From Aquabacterium parvum (lineage in GTDB: Bacteria; Pseudomonadota; Gammaproteobacteria; Burkholderiales; Burkholderiaceae_C): a DNA stretch of 64,000 bases. The position numbers and the translations under genes are program-made. This document shows positions 21,406-29,723 of this stretch, piece by piece. Below the pieces are notes generated by a model, which saw nothing but the letters and a program-made list of their open reading frames with translations, was not told where the DNA came from and did no database searches. Positions within the stretch are counted from its first letter, which is position 1. Each line of letters begins with the position of its first letter. The DNA lies in assembly GCF_001447195.1 (NCBI RefSeq), contig NZ_LFRI01000284.1, positions 1 to 64,000 on the forward strand, in the 5' to 3' direction.

Positions 21406-21842
21406 TCGCTTCACCCCGCCTGCGCGGCGTCACCTACGGCGTGGTGGCTGCGGCCGCTCTGGCCGCCACCGCCAGCCAACTGGGCACCTACCTGCCCCTG
21501 GGCGTGATCGAGGGCAACGTGCGGTTCTGGGGCGACACCTTGGCCAACCCTGCCAGCCGCTTCATCACCGCCGACATCTTTTTCGTGTTCCTGGTGGTCT
21601 GGCACTGGATGCTGGGGGAAGCGCGGCGACTGGGCATGCGCGGCATCACCTGGTACTTCCTGGGCTCCCTGCTGATCGCCTTCAGCGCGACGCTGCCCCT
21701 GTTCATGTGGCACCGCGAAAGGGCCATGCGGGCCCGGGGCGAAACCGTCACCGGCATCGGCGGATGGGGAGCGAATGCGTCGGTGCTGGTGGTGGCGCTG
21801 GCCTGCGTGGCTTACACGTGGCGGGCCTGGCCGGGGCATTGA
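21402..21842 (+). CDS. DUF2834 membrane protein
   Basis: A 146-residue inner-membrane protein with four hydrophobic segments. The pattern ANPASRFITADIFFVFLVVW followed by EARRLGMRG is typical of DUF2834, a family without known function. Its ATG overlaps the stop of the membrane-AraC fusion, so the two are co-translated and probably work together. Confidence 0.8.
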   Translation: MIASPRLRGVTYGVVAAAALAATASQLGTYLPLGVIEGNVRFWGDTLANPASRFITADIFFVFLVVWHWMLGEARRLGMRGITWYFLGSLLIAFSATLPLFMWHRERAMRARGETVTGIGGWGANASVLVVALACVAYTWRAWPGH

Positions 21843-21900
21843 GCCCCTGGGTCAAACACGGACCACGAGGGCCCGCGCGCGCCCTGCTTGAAGCACCTGC

Positions 21901-22641
21901 TCAGCGGTGAGCTGGCGACGCCGCCTCGCCAGGCACCGAGCCCGGAGCGGCCCCGCTCCAAAGGCGCTTGAGCCGGGCCAGTTCGGCGTCGTACAAGGCG
22001 TTGACCCGCACCAGCTCGGTCTGCTGGTTCTGGATGATGTCGCGCTGCGCCTGCTGCTGCGCATCGTTGGCTTCCAGCTTGGACTTGAGCTTGAAGGGCA
22101 ACTTGCGCTGCTGATAGAACTCGGTTTCGGCGATCAATGGCTTGCGTTCGTCTTCGAGTTCCTTGAGGCGGCGCTCGGAAGTGACGATGCCCCTGCGCAG
22201 GTCGTCCAGAGCGGCTTCACGCGCCTTGGTGTGCGCCGCCTCGTCCGGGAAACGCATCATCAGGTTGCGGTCGCGGCGCACGGCGTCCTTCTGGGCCACG
22301 GCCGCCTGATCCTGCAGGCGCTTGCGCTCCTCGGCCAGGGCGCGCTCTTCCGCGTTCATGCGCGGCGGCACGGTGCGGCGCTCGGAGCCATCGCGGTTGA
22401 GCAGGCGCTGCTCGCGGTCCAGGCATTCGGGGATGGGGCGGTCGGCCGTGTGGCGCTTGCCCTGGGCATCGACGCAGCTGTAGATGCCGCCGGTCTGGGC
22501 GTGCACCGAGCCCATGTCGCCGCCCCAGACCACCCCCCCCGTCAACGCGGCCATCAGCAGGCGCGCAACCGCCCGGCGCACCGGCAGGTGAACCAGGAAG
22601 ATCGGCGTGGTCGCGGAGGCAGGGGCGTCGGGCGTGGTCAT
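21901..22641 (-). CDS. DUF4124-containing exported coiled-coil protein
   Basis: About 246 residues from the Met at 22641; longer starts exist at 22680, 22713 and 22743. A hydrophobic export signal ending near SVHA is followed by a short DUF4124-type motif (GGIYSCVDAQGKRHTADRPI) with a Cys pair, then a long charged, probably coiled-coil stretch rich in Arg, Glu and Gln. DUF4124 proteins are periplasmic or envelope proteins of unknown role. It lies downstream of pyrE on the same strand. No ribosome site clearly decides the start. Confidence 0.65.
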   Translation of the reverse strand: MTTPDAPASATTPIFLVHLPVRRAVARLLMAALTGGVVWGGDMGSVHAQTGGIYSCVDAQGKRHTADRPIPECLDREQRLLNRDGSERRTVPPRMNAEERALAEERKRLQDQAAVAQKDAVRRDRNLMMRFPDEAAHTKAREAALDDLRRGIVTSERRLKELEDERKPLIAETEFYQQRKLPFKLKSKLEANDAQQQAQRDIIQNQQTELVRVNALYDAELARLKRLWSGAAPGSVPGEAASPAHR

Positions 22642-22739
22642 CGGGGGATTCGCTGGAGGATCGCAGGTCGGACAAGCCATGGCTCGGCCATCTGACAGCA
22701 AGCCGATCCTCATCGGCTCATCATAGAACGTAGAACGTC

Positions 22740-23417
22740 TCAAACGCCGTAGCGTTGACGGTAGGCCAGCACGGCGGGGCGGGCCGCCACCAAGGCTTCG
22801 TCGGACTGCACATCCAGAAAGCCCATGAGGTCAGCCAGCGTGGCAATGGCCACCACCGGCAGGCCGTACTGGCCCTGCACCTGCTGCACGGCGCTCTCGG
22901 AGGCGTCCTGGCCGTTGGCCGTGGCCTTTTCCTGGCGGTCCAGGGCGATGGTCACACCACAAGGCGTGGCGCCAGCGGCCTTGATCATCTCGATGGACTC
23001 GCGCACCGAGGTGCCCGCCGAGATCACGTCGTCGATGATGAGCACGCGGCCCTGAACGGGCGCGCCCACCAGCGTGCCGCCTTCGCCATGGTCCTTGGCT
23101 TCCTTGCGGTTGTAGGCAAAGGGCTTGTTGTGCCCCAGGCGCGCCAGCTCGATGGACACGGCCGCAGCCAGGGTGATGCCTTTGTAGGCCGGGCCGAACA
23201 GCATGTCGAACTGCAGGCCGGACGCGATCAGGCGGCGTGCATAGAATTCGGCCAGGCGGCCCAGCTTGGCGCCGTCATCGAACAGGCCGGCGTTGAAGAA
23301 ATAAGGCGACAGCCGACCTGCCTTGGTTTTGAACTCCCCGAAGCGCAGCACCTTGGATTCAACGGCGAAGGCCACGAAATCCTGGGCCAGGGTGTCTTGT
23401 GCGGGGGCGTTGCTCAT
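22740..23417 (-). CDS. pyrE: Orotate phosphoribosyltransferase
   Basis: A 225-residue type I phosphoribosyltransferase that converts orotate and PRPP to OMP in pyrimidine synthesis. The PRPP-binding signature VLIIDDVISAGTS and the FGPAYKGITLA and AYNRKEAKDHGEGG loops are present. Usual length. It is divergent from the exonuclease gene with only 14 bp between start codons, so each promoter probably lies inside the neighbour. Confidence 0.96.
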   Translation of the reverse strand: MSNAPAQDTLAQDFVAFAVESKVLRFGEFKTKAGRLSPYFFNAGLFDDGAKLGRLAEFYARRLIASGLQFDMLFGPAYKGITLAAAVSIELARLGHNKPFAYNRKEAKDHGEGGTLVGAPVQGRVLIIDDVISAGTSVRESIEMIKAAGATPCGVTIALDRQEKATANGQDASESAVQQVQGQYGLPVVAIATLADLMGFLDVQSDEALVAARPAVLAYRQRYGV

Positions 23418-23431
23418 GATGGTGGTGCGCT

Positions 23432-24241
23432 GTGTTTCGACTTGTCTCTTTCAACCTCAATGGCATCCGTTCGGCGGCCAACAAGGGCATGTTGCAGTGG
23501 GCTGAAAGCCACGGCGCCGATTGTATGGGCGTGCAGGAGCTCAAGGCCCAGGCCGCAGACCTCACCCCCCAACTTCAAACCGTGGGGGGCATGCCGGGCC
23601 ACTTCCACCATGCTGAAAAGAAGGGCTACTCGGGTGTGGGCCTGTACAGCCGCATCGAGCCTTCCGACGTCCTGATTGGCCTGGGCGCCTCCGACAACGG
23701 CGAGTTCGACGCCGAAGGCCGCTACGTGGAGATGCGCTTCGACAAGCCCGGCCGCAAGCTCTCGCTCATCAGCTGCTACTTCCCCAGCGGCTCGAGCAGC
23801 GAAGAGCGCCAGGAGGCCAAGTTCCGCTTCCTGGATGTGATCGAGCCACACCTGGCGCGGCTGCGCGGCGAGCGCGAGTTCATCCTGGTGGGCGACGTCA
23901 ACATCGCCCACCACGAAAAGGACCTCAAGAACTGGAAGGGCAACCTCAAGAACTCGGGCTTCCTGCCTGAAGAGCGCGCCTGGATGACCAAGCTGCTGGC
24001 CGCCGATGGCGCCACCCGCCTGGTCGACGTTTACCGCAACCTGCACCCCGAGACCACCGACGAGTGCTACACGTGGTGGAGCAACCGCGGCCAGGCCCGG
24101 GCCAAGAACGTGGGCTGGCGCATCGACTACCACTTGGCCACCCCGGCCCTGGCCGAGACCGCCAAAGCGGCTGCCGTCTACAAGGACCAGTGGTTCAGCG
24201 ACCACGCGCCGCTGACCATCGACTACGACTTCAAGCTCTGA
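23432..24241 (+). CDS. xth: Exodeoxyribonuclease III
   Basis: A 269-residue AP endonuclease/3' exonuclease of the ExoIII (XthA) family for base-excision repair. Catalytic residues are visible: FNLNGIRSA, GVQELKAQ (metal-binding Glu), VGDVNIAHH (Asp/Asn), WRIDYHLA and SDHAPLTIDY (catalytic His). The only start consistent with the family is GTG at 23432; neighbouring ATGs are out of frame. Divergent from pyrE by 14 bp. Confidence 0.95.
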   Translation: MFRLVSFNLNGIRSAANKGMLQWAESHGADCMGVQELKAQAADLTPQLQTVGGMPGHFHHAEKKGYSGVGLYSRIEPSDVLIGLGASDNGEFDAEGRYVEMRFDKPGRKLSLISCYFPSGSSSEERQEAKFRFLDVIEPHLARLRGEREFILVGDVNIAHHEKDLKNWKGNLKNSGFLPEERAWMTKLLAADGATRLVDVYRNLHPETTDECYTWWSNRGQARAKNVGWRIDYHLATPALAETAKAAAVYKDQWFSDHAPLTIDYDFKL

Positions 24242-24258
24242 GCGGCGGCCGATGGGCC

Positions 24259-25434
24259 TCAAGCCTGCGCTGCAGGCGGCCCATCCAGGACTTTCAACAC
24301 GTTCGCCCGGTTGCGATAGGCCTCGGCAACGAAGGGGTCGCTGACGCCGTAGATGCCATGGCCGTCGCGCGCCAGGATGTTCGAATCCACCAGCATGTTG
24401 GCGACCTTCTGAACTTCCTCTGCACCAACGGGGCGGCTGATTTCGGCGCCGTACTCGTCGAGCGTCGCCGCGGAGAAGAGCCCCTTCACGCCCTGCCCAC
24501 CTTGCCTGCACACGAAGCCGAAGACGGCCAGGGCCAAGGGCCCCAGTTCATCGAGTCGAGCCAGGTCGACGCTCGCGGCAGATTGCCGCACGCCTTCCGT
24601 GATGGCGTGCAGGTCCTGGTCTGCGCCAGCAAAAGTCGGCAGTTGCTGGAGCGCAAAGAGCGCCTTCATCAACTCTTCTGGCCGACGGCCCAATCGCACA
24701 AAACAGTCAAAGGCGACGTCCAGGCTCGGCGTCCTCGGGCCCAGATCGGCTTCATGGATCAGCCAGGCGACGAAGTCGATCTCCAGAACGGGAAAGTCCT
24801 CCGACATGGCGCCATTGAAGGCCTGCTTGCCTTTGATCGTGAGCTCTCGGACCCGGGCCCGATGTGAACCCGTGCCCACGAACAGGAAATGACCCGGCGT
24901 GTTCGGTGTCAGGTTGATCTCGTCGCGGGCCGCCTTGAGGGCCAGCAACATGCTGTTTCCGTCCTCGGAGCTCAGCGCGTGCTGGACTTCGTCCACGATG
25001 ACCACGACGTCGGTCCTGGCCTGGTGCACCAACTCGGCGAAGGCCCCCGCCAGGGTGGGTCCGCCGCCCTTGCCCAGCTCAGCCAGGCTGAAACCCAGCT
25101 TGAAGCCGGCCGCCCCCAGGTCCAGGCCCTTCAATCGCTTGAGCACCGCCACCGTTTTGGAGTCCGCACGCTCGAGATCTGCCAGCGTTTTGCGCACGGC
25201 GTCCAGCAGGAGGTCGCTGGGCTTGGCGGATGCGTTGCTCCAGAGGTCCACATAAACGACGATGGCCCCCTTTGCCTGCAGCGCGGGGATCAAGTCCCCA
25301 CGAAGGAACGTTGTCTTGCCGATCCGACGCAACCCACCCAGAAACAGCCCGGAGCGGATTTTTTTCATCAAGCCCTTGGGCTGCAACAGCTGGTCTGCCA
25401 TGTCCGAGGCGAGCTGCGGTCGGTGGAAGGTCAT
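24259..25434 (-). CDS. Stand-alone P-loop ATPase, function unknown
   Basis: A 391-residue STAND/AAA-like ATPase. Walker A is GLRRIGKTT (about residues 33-42), Walker B is VVVIVDEVQ (about 145), and LFVGTGSHRARVREL looks like the sensor-1 Arg/Thr region. The C-terminal third may be a winged-helix module (LVDSNILARDGHGIYGVSD). Proteins of this kind occur in mobile elements and defence or repair loci, but nothing here fixes a role. It has a strong own promoter and AAGGA ribosome site in an AT-rich leader unlike its surroundings, suggesting transfer. Convergent with xth (17 bp). Confidence 0.75.
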   Translation of the reverse strand: MTFHRPQLASDMADQLLQPKGLMKKIRSGLFLGGLRRIGKTTFLRGDLIPALQAKGAIVVYVDLWSNASAKPSDLLLDAVRKTLADLERADSKTVAVLKRLKGLDLGAAGFKLGFSLAELGKGGGPTLAGAFAELVHQARTDVVVIVDEVQHALSSEDGNSMLLALKAARDEINLTPNTPGHFLFVGTGSHRARVRELTIKGKQAFNGAMSEDFPVLEIDFVAWLIHEADLGPRTPSLDVAFDCFVRLGRRPEELMKALFALQQLPTFAGADQDLHAITEGVRQSAASVDLARLDELGPLALAVFGFVCRQGGQGVKGLFSAATLDEYGAEISRPVGAEEVQKVANMLVDSNILARDGHGIYGVSDPFVAEAYRNRANVLKVLDGPPAAQA

Positions 25435-25462
25435 CCTTATCCTTTTTTATGGAATACAGATA

Positions 25463-25490
25463 ATTATCCGCAATTCATAAATTTAGGCAA
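25463..25490 (-). promoter_or_regulatory. Promoter of the P-loop ATPase gene
   Basis: On the minus strand TTGCCT (25485-25490) and GATAAT (25463-25468) are 16 bp apart, 28 bp before the ATG at 25434. An AAGGA Shine-Dalgarno follows. The 65-bp stretch is markedly AT-rich. Confidence 0.6.
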
Positions 25491-25526
25491 ATTGCCCCGG
25501 TATCGGTGACCACGCGCCCCTCTGCC

Positions 25527-26483
25527 TCACCTCAGCCCCCGCCAAGCAGGCGCCGGGATCCGGTCGGTTTCACCCGGGATGGGGGCGAAGCCGCCCGCCG
25601 CCCAATCGGCAGCGGCCCGCTCGATCAAAGCCGGATCGGTGGCCACGAAGTTCCACCACATGCGCACCGGCTGGGCCAGGGGCTGACCGCCGATCAGCAC
25701 CAGGCGCGCGCCCTCGGCACCCACCCGCAGAGACACCGGAGCCCCAGCAGGCAGCACGGCCATTTCGCGTGGCGCAAGCACCTCGCCATCGACCTCCAGG
25801 GCATCTTCGGGGCTGAAGATGGCCTGCTCTTCGGCCAGCGGAGGCAAGGTCCAGCTCGCGCCAGGCGGCAGGGTGATGTCCAGGTAGAGCGTGGGCGAAG
25901 CCGTGCGAACCGGGCTGCGAACGCCAAAGGCCTCGCCGACCAGCACGCGCACCGACACCCGGCCAGCCTGCCCGCTTGGCTCCGCCTGCTGCATCACATG
26001 GGGTAAGGCGGCCGCCGCCGCATGCTGGAAGGAGGGCTCGCACTGCGCCAGCTCCGGCGGCAGGGCCACCCACAGCTGCAAGCCGTGCAGGCGACGCGGC
26101 TGGCCTCTCTCGGCCTCGGGCACGCGCTCGCTGTGCACCACCCCTCGCCCCGCCACCATCCAGTTGATGGCACCCGGCGCGATGGGCTGCACCGTGCCCA
26201 GGCTGTCGCGGTGCACGAAGCCCCCCTCGAAGAGGTAGGTCACCGTGGCCAGGCCGATGTGCGGGTGGCCCCCCACGTCGGTGTCGACTTCGGGCGGCAG
26301 GGTCACGGGCCCGAAGTGGTCAAAAAAGATGAATGGCCCGACCGAGCGCTGGGCCGCCGCAGGCAGCACCCGGCGCACGGTCAAGGCGCCAGCCAGCGTG
26401 GTGTCGCGGCCCCGCAGTCGCACCAGCGGCTCAGGGGCTCGCCCAGGCGGAAGCGCATCAGGGGGCGCATCGGCGGGCGTCAT
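25527..26483 (-). CDS. Pirin-family protein
   Basis: A 318-residue bicupin of the pirin family. The N-terminal cupin carries the metal ligands in VGGHPHIGLATVTYLFEGG and GRGVVHSERVP. Bacterial pirins include quercetin 2,3-dioxygenase-like enzymes and redox sensors; the substrate is not readable. The start at 26483 is supported by a GGGGAGGGGG ribosome site; a longer frame to 26555 lacks support. It overlaps the upstream OsmC gene by 4 bp, suggesting a shared oxidative-stress role. Confidence 0.88.
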   Translation of the reverse strand: MTPADAPPDALPPGRAPEPLVRLRGRDTTLAGALTVRRVLPAAAQRSVGPFIFFDHFGPVTLPPEVDTDVGGHPHIGLATVTYLFEGGFVHRDSLGTVQPIAPGAINWMVAGRGVVHSERVPEAERGQPRRLHGLQLWVALPPELAQCEPSFQHAAAAALPHVMQQAEPSGQAGRVSVRVLVGEAFGVRSPVRTASPTLYLDITLPPGASWTLPPLAEEQAIFSPEDALEVDGEVLAPREMAVLPAGAPVSLRVGAEGARLVLIGGQPLAQPVRMWWNFVATDPALIERAAADWAAGGFAPIPGETDRIPAPAWRGLR

Positions 26484-26899
26484 GCCCCCTCCCCGGGCTC
26501 GGCCAGCGAGGTCAGCACCTCGATGTCGCCTTCCAGGATGCGGTGGATGGGGCACTTGCCGGCGATCTCCAGCAACTTGGCGCGATCGGCCTCGCTCAGC
26601 TCACCCTCGATGCCCACGGTGCGCTCGAGCTTGTAGTGCACCCGACCGTCGTCGCCCCGCGATTCGGCGCGCTCGACGCGCACTTTCAAGTCGGTCACGG
26701 GCAGTTGCCGGCGACGGATGTAGAGCTCCAGCGTCAGGGCCGTGCAGGCGGCCAGGGCGGCGTCAAGCAGGTCGTGCGGGTCGGGCGCCTGGTCGCCCGA
26801 GCCCAGCGTCTTGTTGACGTCGGACAGCCAGGCGTGGCGGCCATTGCTCAAGGTGGTCAGGGCGCCATTGGCGCGGTGCAGGGTGGCTTCGATGGTCAT
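26480..26899 (-). CDS. OsmC-family peroxiredoxin-like protein
   Basis: A 139-residue OsmC protein with the two family Cys, in [12 protein letters not shown] and [13 protein letters not shown]. The second form is typical of the organic-hydroperoxide reductase-like subgroup often paired with pirin. Translationally coupled to the pirin gene (ATGA overlap). Divergent from infA. Confidence 0.86.
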   Translation of the reverse strand: MTIEATLHRANGALTTLSNGRHAWLSDVNKTLGSGDQAPDPHDLLDAALAACTALTLELYIRRRQLPVTDLKVRVERAESRGDDGRVHYKLERTVGIEGELSEADRAKLLEIAGKCPIHRILEGDIEVLTSLAEPGEGA

Positions 26900-26949
26900 G
26901 CGGTCTCCAAAGGGCTAGGGCGGTCACGCGCCCTGGGTGGATCGGCGGA

Positions 26950-26978
26950 TCGACTTCCCAAGGTGCCAAGGGTAGAAT
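26950..26978 (+). promoter_or_regulatory. Promoter of infA
   Basis: TCGACT (26950-26955) and TAGAAT (26973-26978) with a 17-bp spacer, 64 bp before the TTG start. An imperfect 10-bp tandem repeat (AACCTCTTTT, AACCTCTTTA) lies in the leader at 26994-27013. Confidence 0.5.
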
Positions 26979-27042
26979 CTATTGTTGCCCGATAACCTCT
27001 TTTAACCTCTTTAAGCAACCCCAAGCCCTCACAGGAGTCACC

Positions 27043-27309
27043 TTGGCCAAAGAAGAACTGATTGAAATGAGCGGCAAGGTCGATGAAGTGCTGCCCGACT
27101 CGCGTTTTCGCGTCACCCTCGACAACGGCCACACGCTGATCGCCTACTCCGGCGGCAAGATGCGCAAGAACCACATCCGCATCCTCGCCGGCGACAAGGT
27201 GTCGCTGGAGATGTCGCCCTATGACCTGAGCAAGGGCCGCATCACCTACCGCCACATCGAGAACCGCGGCCCCACGCCGGGTTTCACCCCCGGCCAGCGC
27301 AAACGCTGA
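27043..27309 (+). CDS. infA: Translation initiation factor IF-1, stand-alone copy
   Basis: An 88-residue S1-fold IF-1 with the family core [20 protein letters not shown] and [14 protein letters not shown]. It is longer than the usual 72 residues by a basic tail ending PGQRKR. It begins with TTG behind a good AGGAG ribosome site (27033-27037); no ATG is available. Burkholderiales commonly carry a second infA outside the ribosomal-protein operon, and this appears to be it. Confidence 0.93.
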   Translation: MAKEELIEMSGKVDEVLPDSRFRVTLDNGHTLIAYSGGKMRKNHIRILAGDKVSLEMSPYDLSKGRITYRHIENRGPTPGFTPGQRKR

Positions 27310-27438
27310 TCTGGCTCACGCGGCTGATACAGCTGCACACACATTGGTGGTCAAGGTCGGTGCCAGCCGGCCGAAGACGAGGCGTGTGGCCTGTTTTGTC
27401 CCTGCAGGGGGCGCAGGCCGGCTCGCCGAGGAACCACC

Positions 27439-28158
27439 ATGCATCACACCAGCCGCCCGTCGCGCTTTCCCCGCCTTCTTGCGCGGCTTTCGCCAATGCC
27501 GCCCTCGCGGGCCTGCGCCCTGGTCGCGGTGGCGCTTTGCTGCACAGCACCCGGCGCCATGGCAGGTGAGTCCTACGTCAAGGTCGGCTTGCCGGGCATC
27601 GTGGTCGGCTACGCCCACTCGGTGAACGACCAACTGGGCCTTCGCGTCGATGCTGGCACCACGGGCAACACCCAGCGCGACCGCACCGAGTCAGGCGTGC
27701 CCTACCGCGCCAGCGCCAAGTACAACCGCGTCGGCCTGTTCGGCGACTACCACCCCTTTGGCGGGCGCTTCCGCCTGACGGCCGGCCTGACGATCAACGA
27801 CGCGTCGGTCAAGCTCGACAGCCGCTTCGATGGCGTCACCCCCGTGACGATCAACGAAACCACCATCACGCCCACGGCGGCCGATTACTTCAAGGCCCAC
27901 GTGAAGATCCCGCGCCTGACGCCTTACTTCGGCATCGGCTGGGGGCACCAGCCGCGAGAGACCGGCTTCGGCTTCGTGGCCGACATCGGGGTGTCCATCG
28001 GCAAGGCCAAGGTCACGGTGGATCAGAACCTGGTGGAGAACTACCCCGGCCTGATCAGCCAGGCAGATGTGGACGCCGAAACCCGCCAGCTCAAGGACGA
28101 CGTGGGCAAGCTGCGCGTGCTGCCGCACCTGGCCTTGGGCATGAGCTACCGCTACTGA
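27439..28158 (+). CDS. Outer-membrane beta-barrel protein, unknown
   Basis: 239 residues with an extended N-region, a signal sequence ending near PGAMA, and alternating beta-strand composition ending in SYRY, consistent with a small outer-membrane barrel. It resembles exported proteins annotated as outer-membrane or YfaZ-like, but no firm family is recognised. No operon partner: infA lies 130 bp upstream and a DUF1345 gene is convergent downstream. Confidence 0.65.
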   Translation: MHHTSRPSRFPRLLARLSPMPPSRACALVAVALCCTAPGAMAGESYVKVGLPGIVVGYAHSVNDQLGLRVDAGTTGNTQRDRTESGVPYRASAKYNRVGLFGDYHPFGGRFRLTAGLTINDASVKLDSRFDGVTPVTINETTITPTAADYFKAHVKIPRLTPYFGIGWGHQPRETGFGFVADIGVSIGKAKVTVDQNLVENYPGLISQADVDAETRQLKDDVGKLRVLPHLALGMSYRY

Positions 28159-28191
28159 GCCGCGCTGCATCACGTCAGGCGGACTTGCCCA

Positions 28192-28857
28192 TCACAGCAG
28201 CGCCGCCCCCACGTTCACCATCAGCGCCAGCAAAGTGGCGTTGAAGAAGAAGGCCAGCACACAGTGCACCAGGCCGACGCGGCGCATCGCGCTGCTGCCG
28301 AACGACACATCTGCAGTCTGCGCCGACGTGCCGATCACCGCCGCCACGTACAGGAAGTCAAAGTACCCAGGCTGACGGGTGTCGGGAAAGATCAGGCCTG
28401 GCGGCTCATTGGCGTGCAGCGACTGGTGGTACTCGTGTGCGTAGTGCAGTGCGAACATCACCTGCGTGAAGGCCCAGGACGTCAGCACCGTCAGGGCCGC
28501 CAGCCCGACGTGCAAGGAGCGGGAGAGCCCCACCTCGTGTCGGGCCACCGCCAGCTCGGCCACGATGGCGCCCAGGCTGGCCAGCGCCGCCAGCACCACC
28601 ATGGCCAGGATGACCGCTGCGCCTTCGTCTTGCGTCAGGGCTCGCTTGTGGATGTCCTCGTGCGTCGAGCGCACCATCATGACGGCGGTCAACACCAGGT
28701 AGCTCATCGCCCCGACGTTCCAGGCGATCAGGCCTCGCGTGACGTCGCGGGCGTCGAAACCCAGCGAGGGCCAGGCCAGGGCCACGCCGAGGCCCAGCAG
28801 GGCAGAAAACCCAAGGCGAGGTCGCGCACGCAAACTGCGCAGGAGTTTCAGCAGCAT
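28192..28857 (-). CDS. DUF1345 membrane protein
   Basis: A 221-residue inner-membrane protein with about five hydrophobic segments. The pattern FALHYAHEY and GYFDFLYVAAVIGTSAQTAD is characteristic of DUF1345, whose function is unknown. Divergent from the DUF1275 gene across 113 bp that hold a tandem repeat. Confidence 0.85.
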   Translation of the reverse strand: MLLKLLRSLRARPRLGFSALLGLGVALAWPSLGFDARDVTRGLIAWNVGAMSYLVLTAVMMVRSTHEDIHKRALTQDEGAAVILAMVVLAALASLGAIVAELAVARHEVGLSRSLHVGLAALTVLTSWAFTQVMFALHYAHEYHQSLHANEPPGLIFPDTRQPGYFDFLYVAAVIGTSAQTADVSFGSSAMRRVGLVHCVLAFFFNATLLALMVNVGAALL

Positions 28858-28910
28858 GCGGACATGATGCCCGACAACTCTGCTCAGGCCGGGGCTGCGA
28901 GCGGTGACGC

Positions 28911-28958
28911 AATCAGCGCTCTAATCAGCGCTCTAATCAGCGCTCCAATAGGCGCTAC
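28911..28958. repeat. Tandem 12-bp repeats, four units
   Basis: AATCAGCGCTCT at 28911 and 28923 is identical, AATCAGCGCTCC at 28935 differs by one base, and AATAGGCGCTAC at 28947 is degenerate. Each of the first three units contains the palindrome AGCGCT. They end 12 bp before the DUF1275 start and lie between two divergent membrane-protein genes, so they could be an operator array. Confidence 0.8.
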
Positions 28959-28970
28959 CATCGAACGGCC

Positions 28971-29723
28971 ATGCCCGCGAACTACGCACGCTACCTCGTT
29001 GGCCGCCACCGCAGCGCCCACGCCAACCGCCACCTCGGATGGACGCTGGCCTTCGTGGCGGGTGCCATCAACGCTGGCGGCTTCCTGGCCGTTCAGCAGT
29101 ACACCTCCCACGTCACCGGCACCGTCTCTTCGCTGGCCGACAACTTGGCGCTGGGGCACCTGGACCTGGTGGTCGATGCCATCGTGGGCGTGCTGTCTTT
29201 CCTGCTGGGCGCCATGTGCTGCGCTCTGATGGTGAACTTCGCGCGCAGGCGCCAGCTCAGCAGCGAGTTCGCCTTGCCCTTGATGCTCGAGGCGCTGCTC
29301 ATCCTGTGCTTTGGCCTGCTGGGCTCTCGCTTGAGCGAGTTCGAGGGCGTGCTGGTGCCCTTCACCGTGGTGCTGCTGTGCTTCATCATGGGCCTGCAAA
29401 ACGCCGTGGTGACCAAGTTGTCGCACGCGGTCATCCGCACCACCCACATGACCGGCATCGTCACCGACCTGGGCATCGAGTTGGGCAAGGCCCTGTACTG
29501 GAACCGCCGCGAGGGCGAAGCCCCGGTGCGCGCCAGCTTCGAGCGCATCACCGTGCTGGGCGGCCTGCTGCTGGCCTTCACCGGTGGCGGCGTGATCGGC
29601 GCTTATGGCTTCAAGTTCGTGGGCTACGTGTCCACGGTGCCGCTGGCGGTTTTGTTGGCGGTGCTGGCCTTGGTGCCGGCCTGGGATGACCTGCGCAGCC
29701 GTGGCGCCCGGGCCTCAGGGTGA
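28971..29723 (+). CDS. DUF1275 (YoaK-like) membrane protein
   Basis: A 250-residue membrane protein with six to seven hydrophobic segments. INAGGFLAVQQYTSHVTGTV near the N-terminus and IRTTHMTGIVTDLGIELG in the middle are the DUF1275 signatures. No function is established. The 12-bp repeat array ends immediately upstream. Confidence 0.87.
   Translation: MPANYARYLVGRHRSAHANRHLGWTLAFVAGAINAGGFLAVQQYTSHVTGTVSSLADNLALGHLDLVVDAIVGVLSFLLGAMCCALMVNFARRRQLSSEFALPLMLEALLILCFGLLGSRLSEFEGVLVPFTVVLLCFIMGLQNAVVTKLSHAVIRTTHMTGIVTDLGIELGKALYWNRREGEAPVRASFERITVLGGLLLAFTGGGVIGAYGFKFVGYVSTVPLAVLLAVLALVPAWDDLRSRGARASG

Noticed and set aside
24377..24390. TTCGAATCC, like a tRNA T-loop
   Set aside because: It lies inside the ATPase coding sequence and no cloverleaf can be built around it.
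28911..28958. The 12-bp repeats as a CRISPR array
   Set aside because: Units are contiguous without spacers and far too short.
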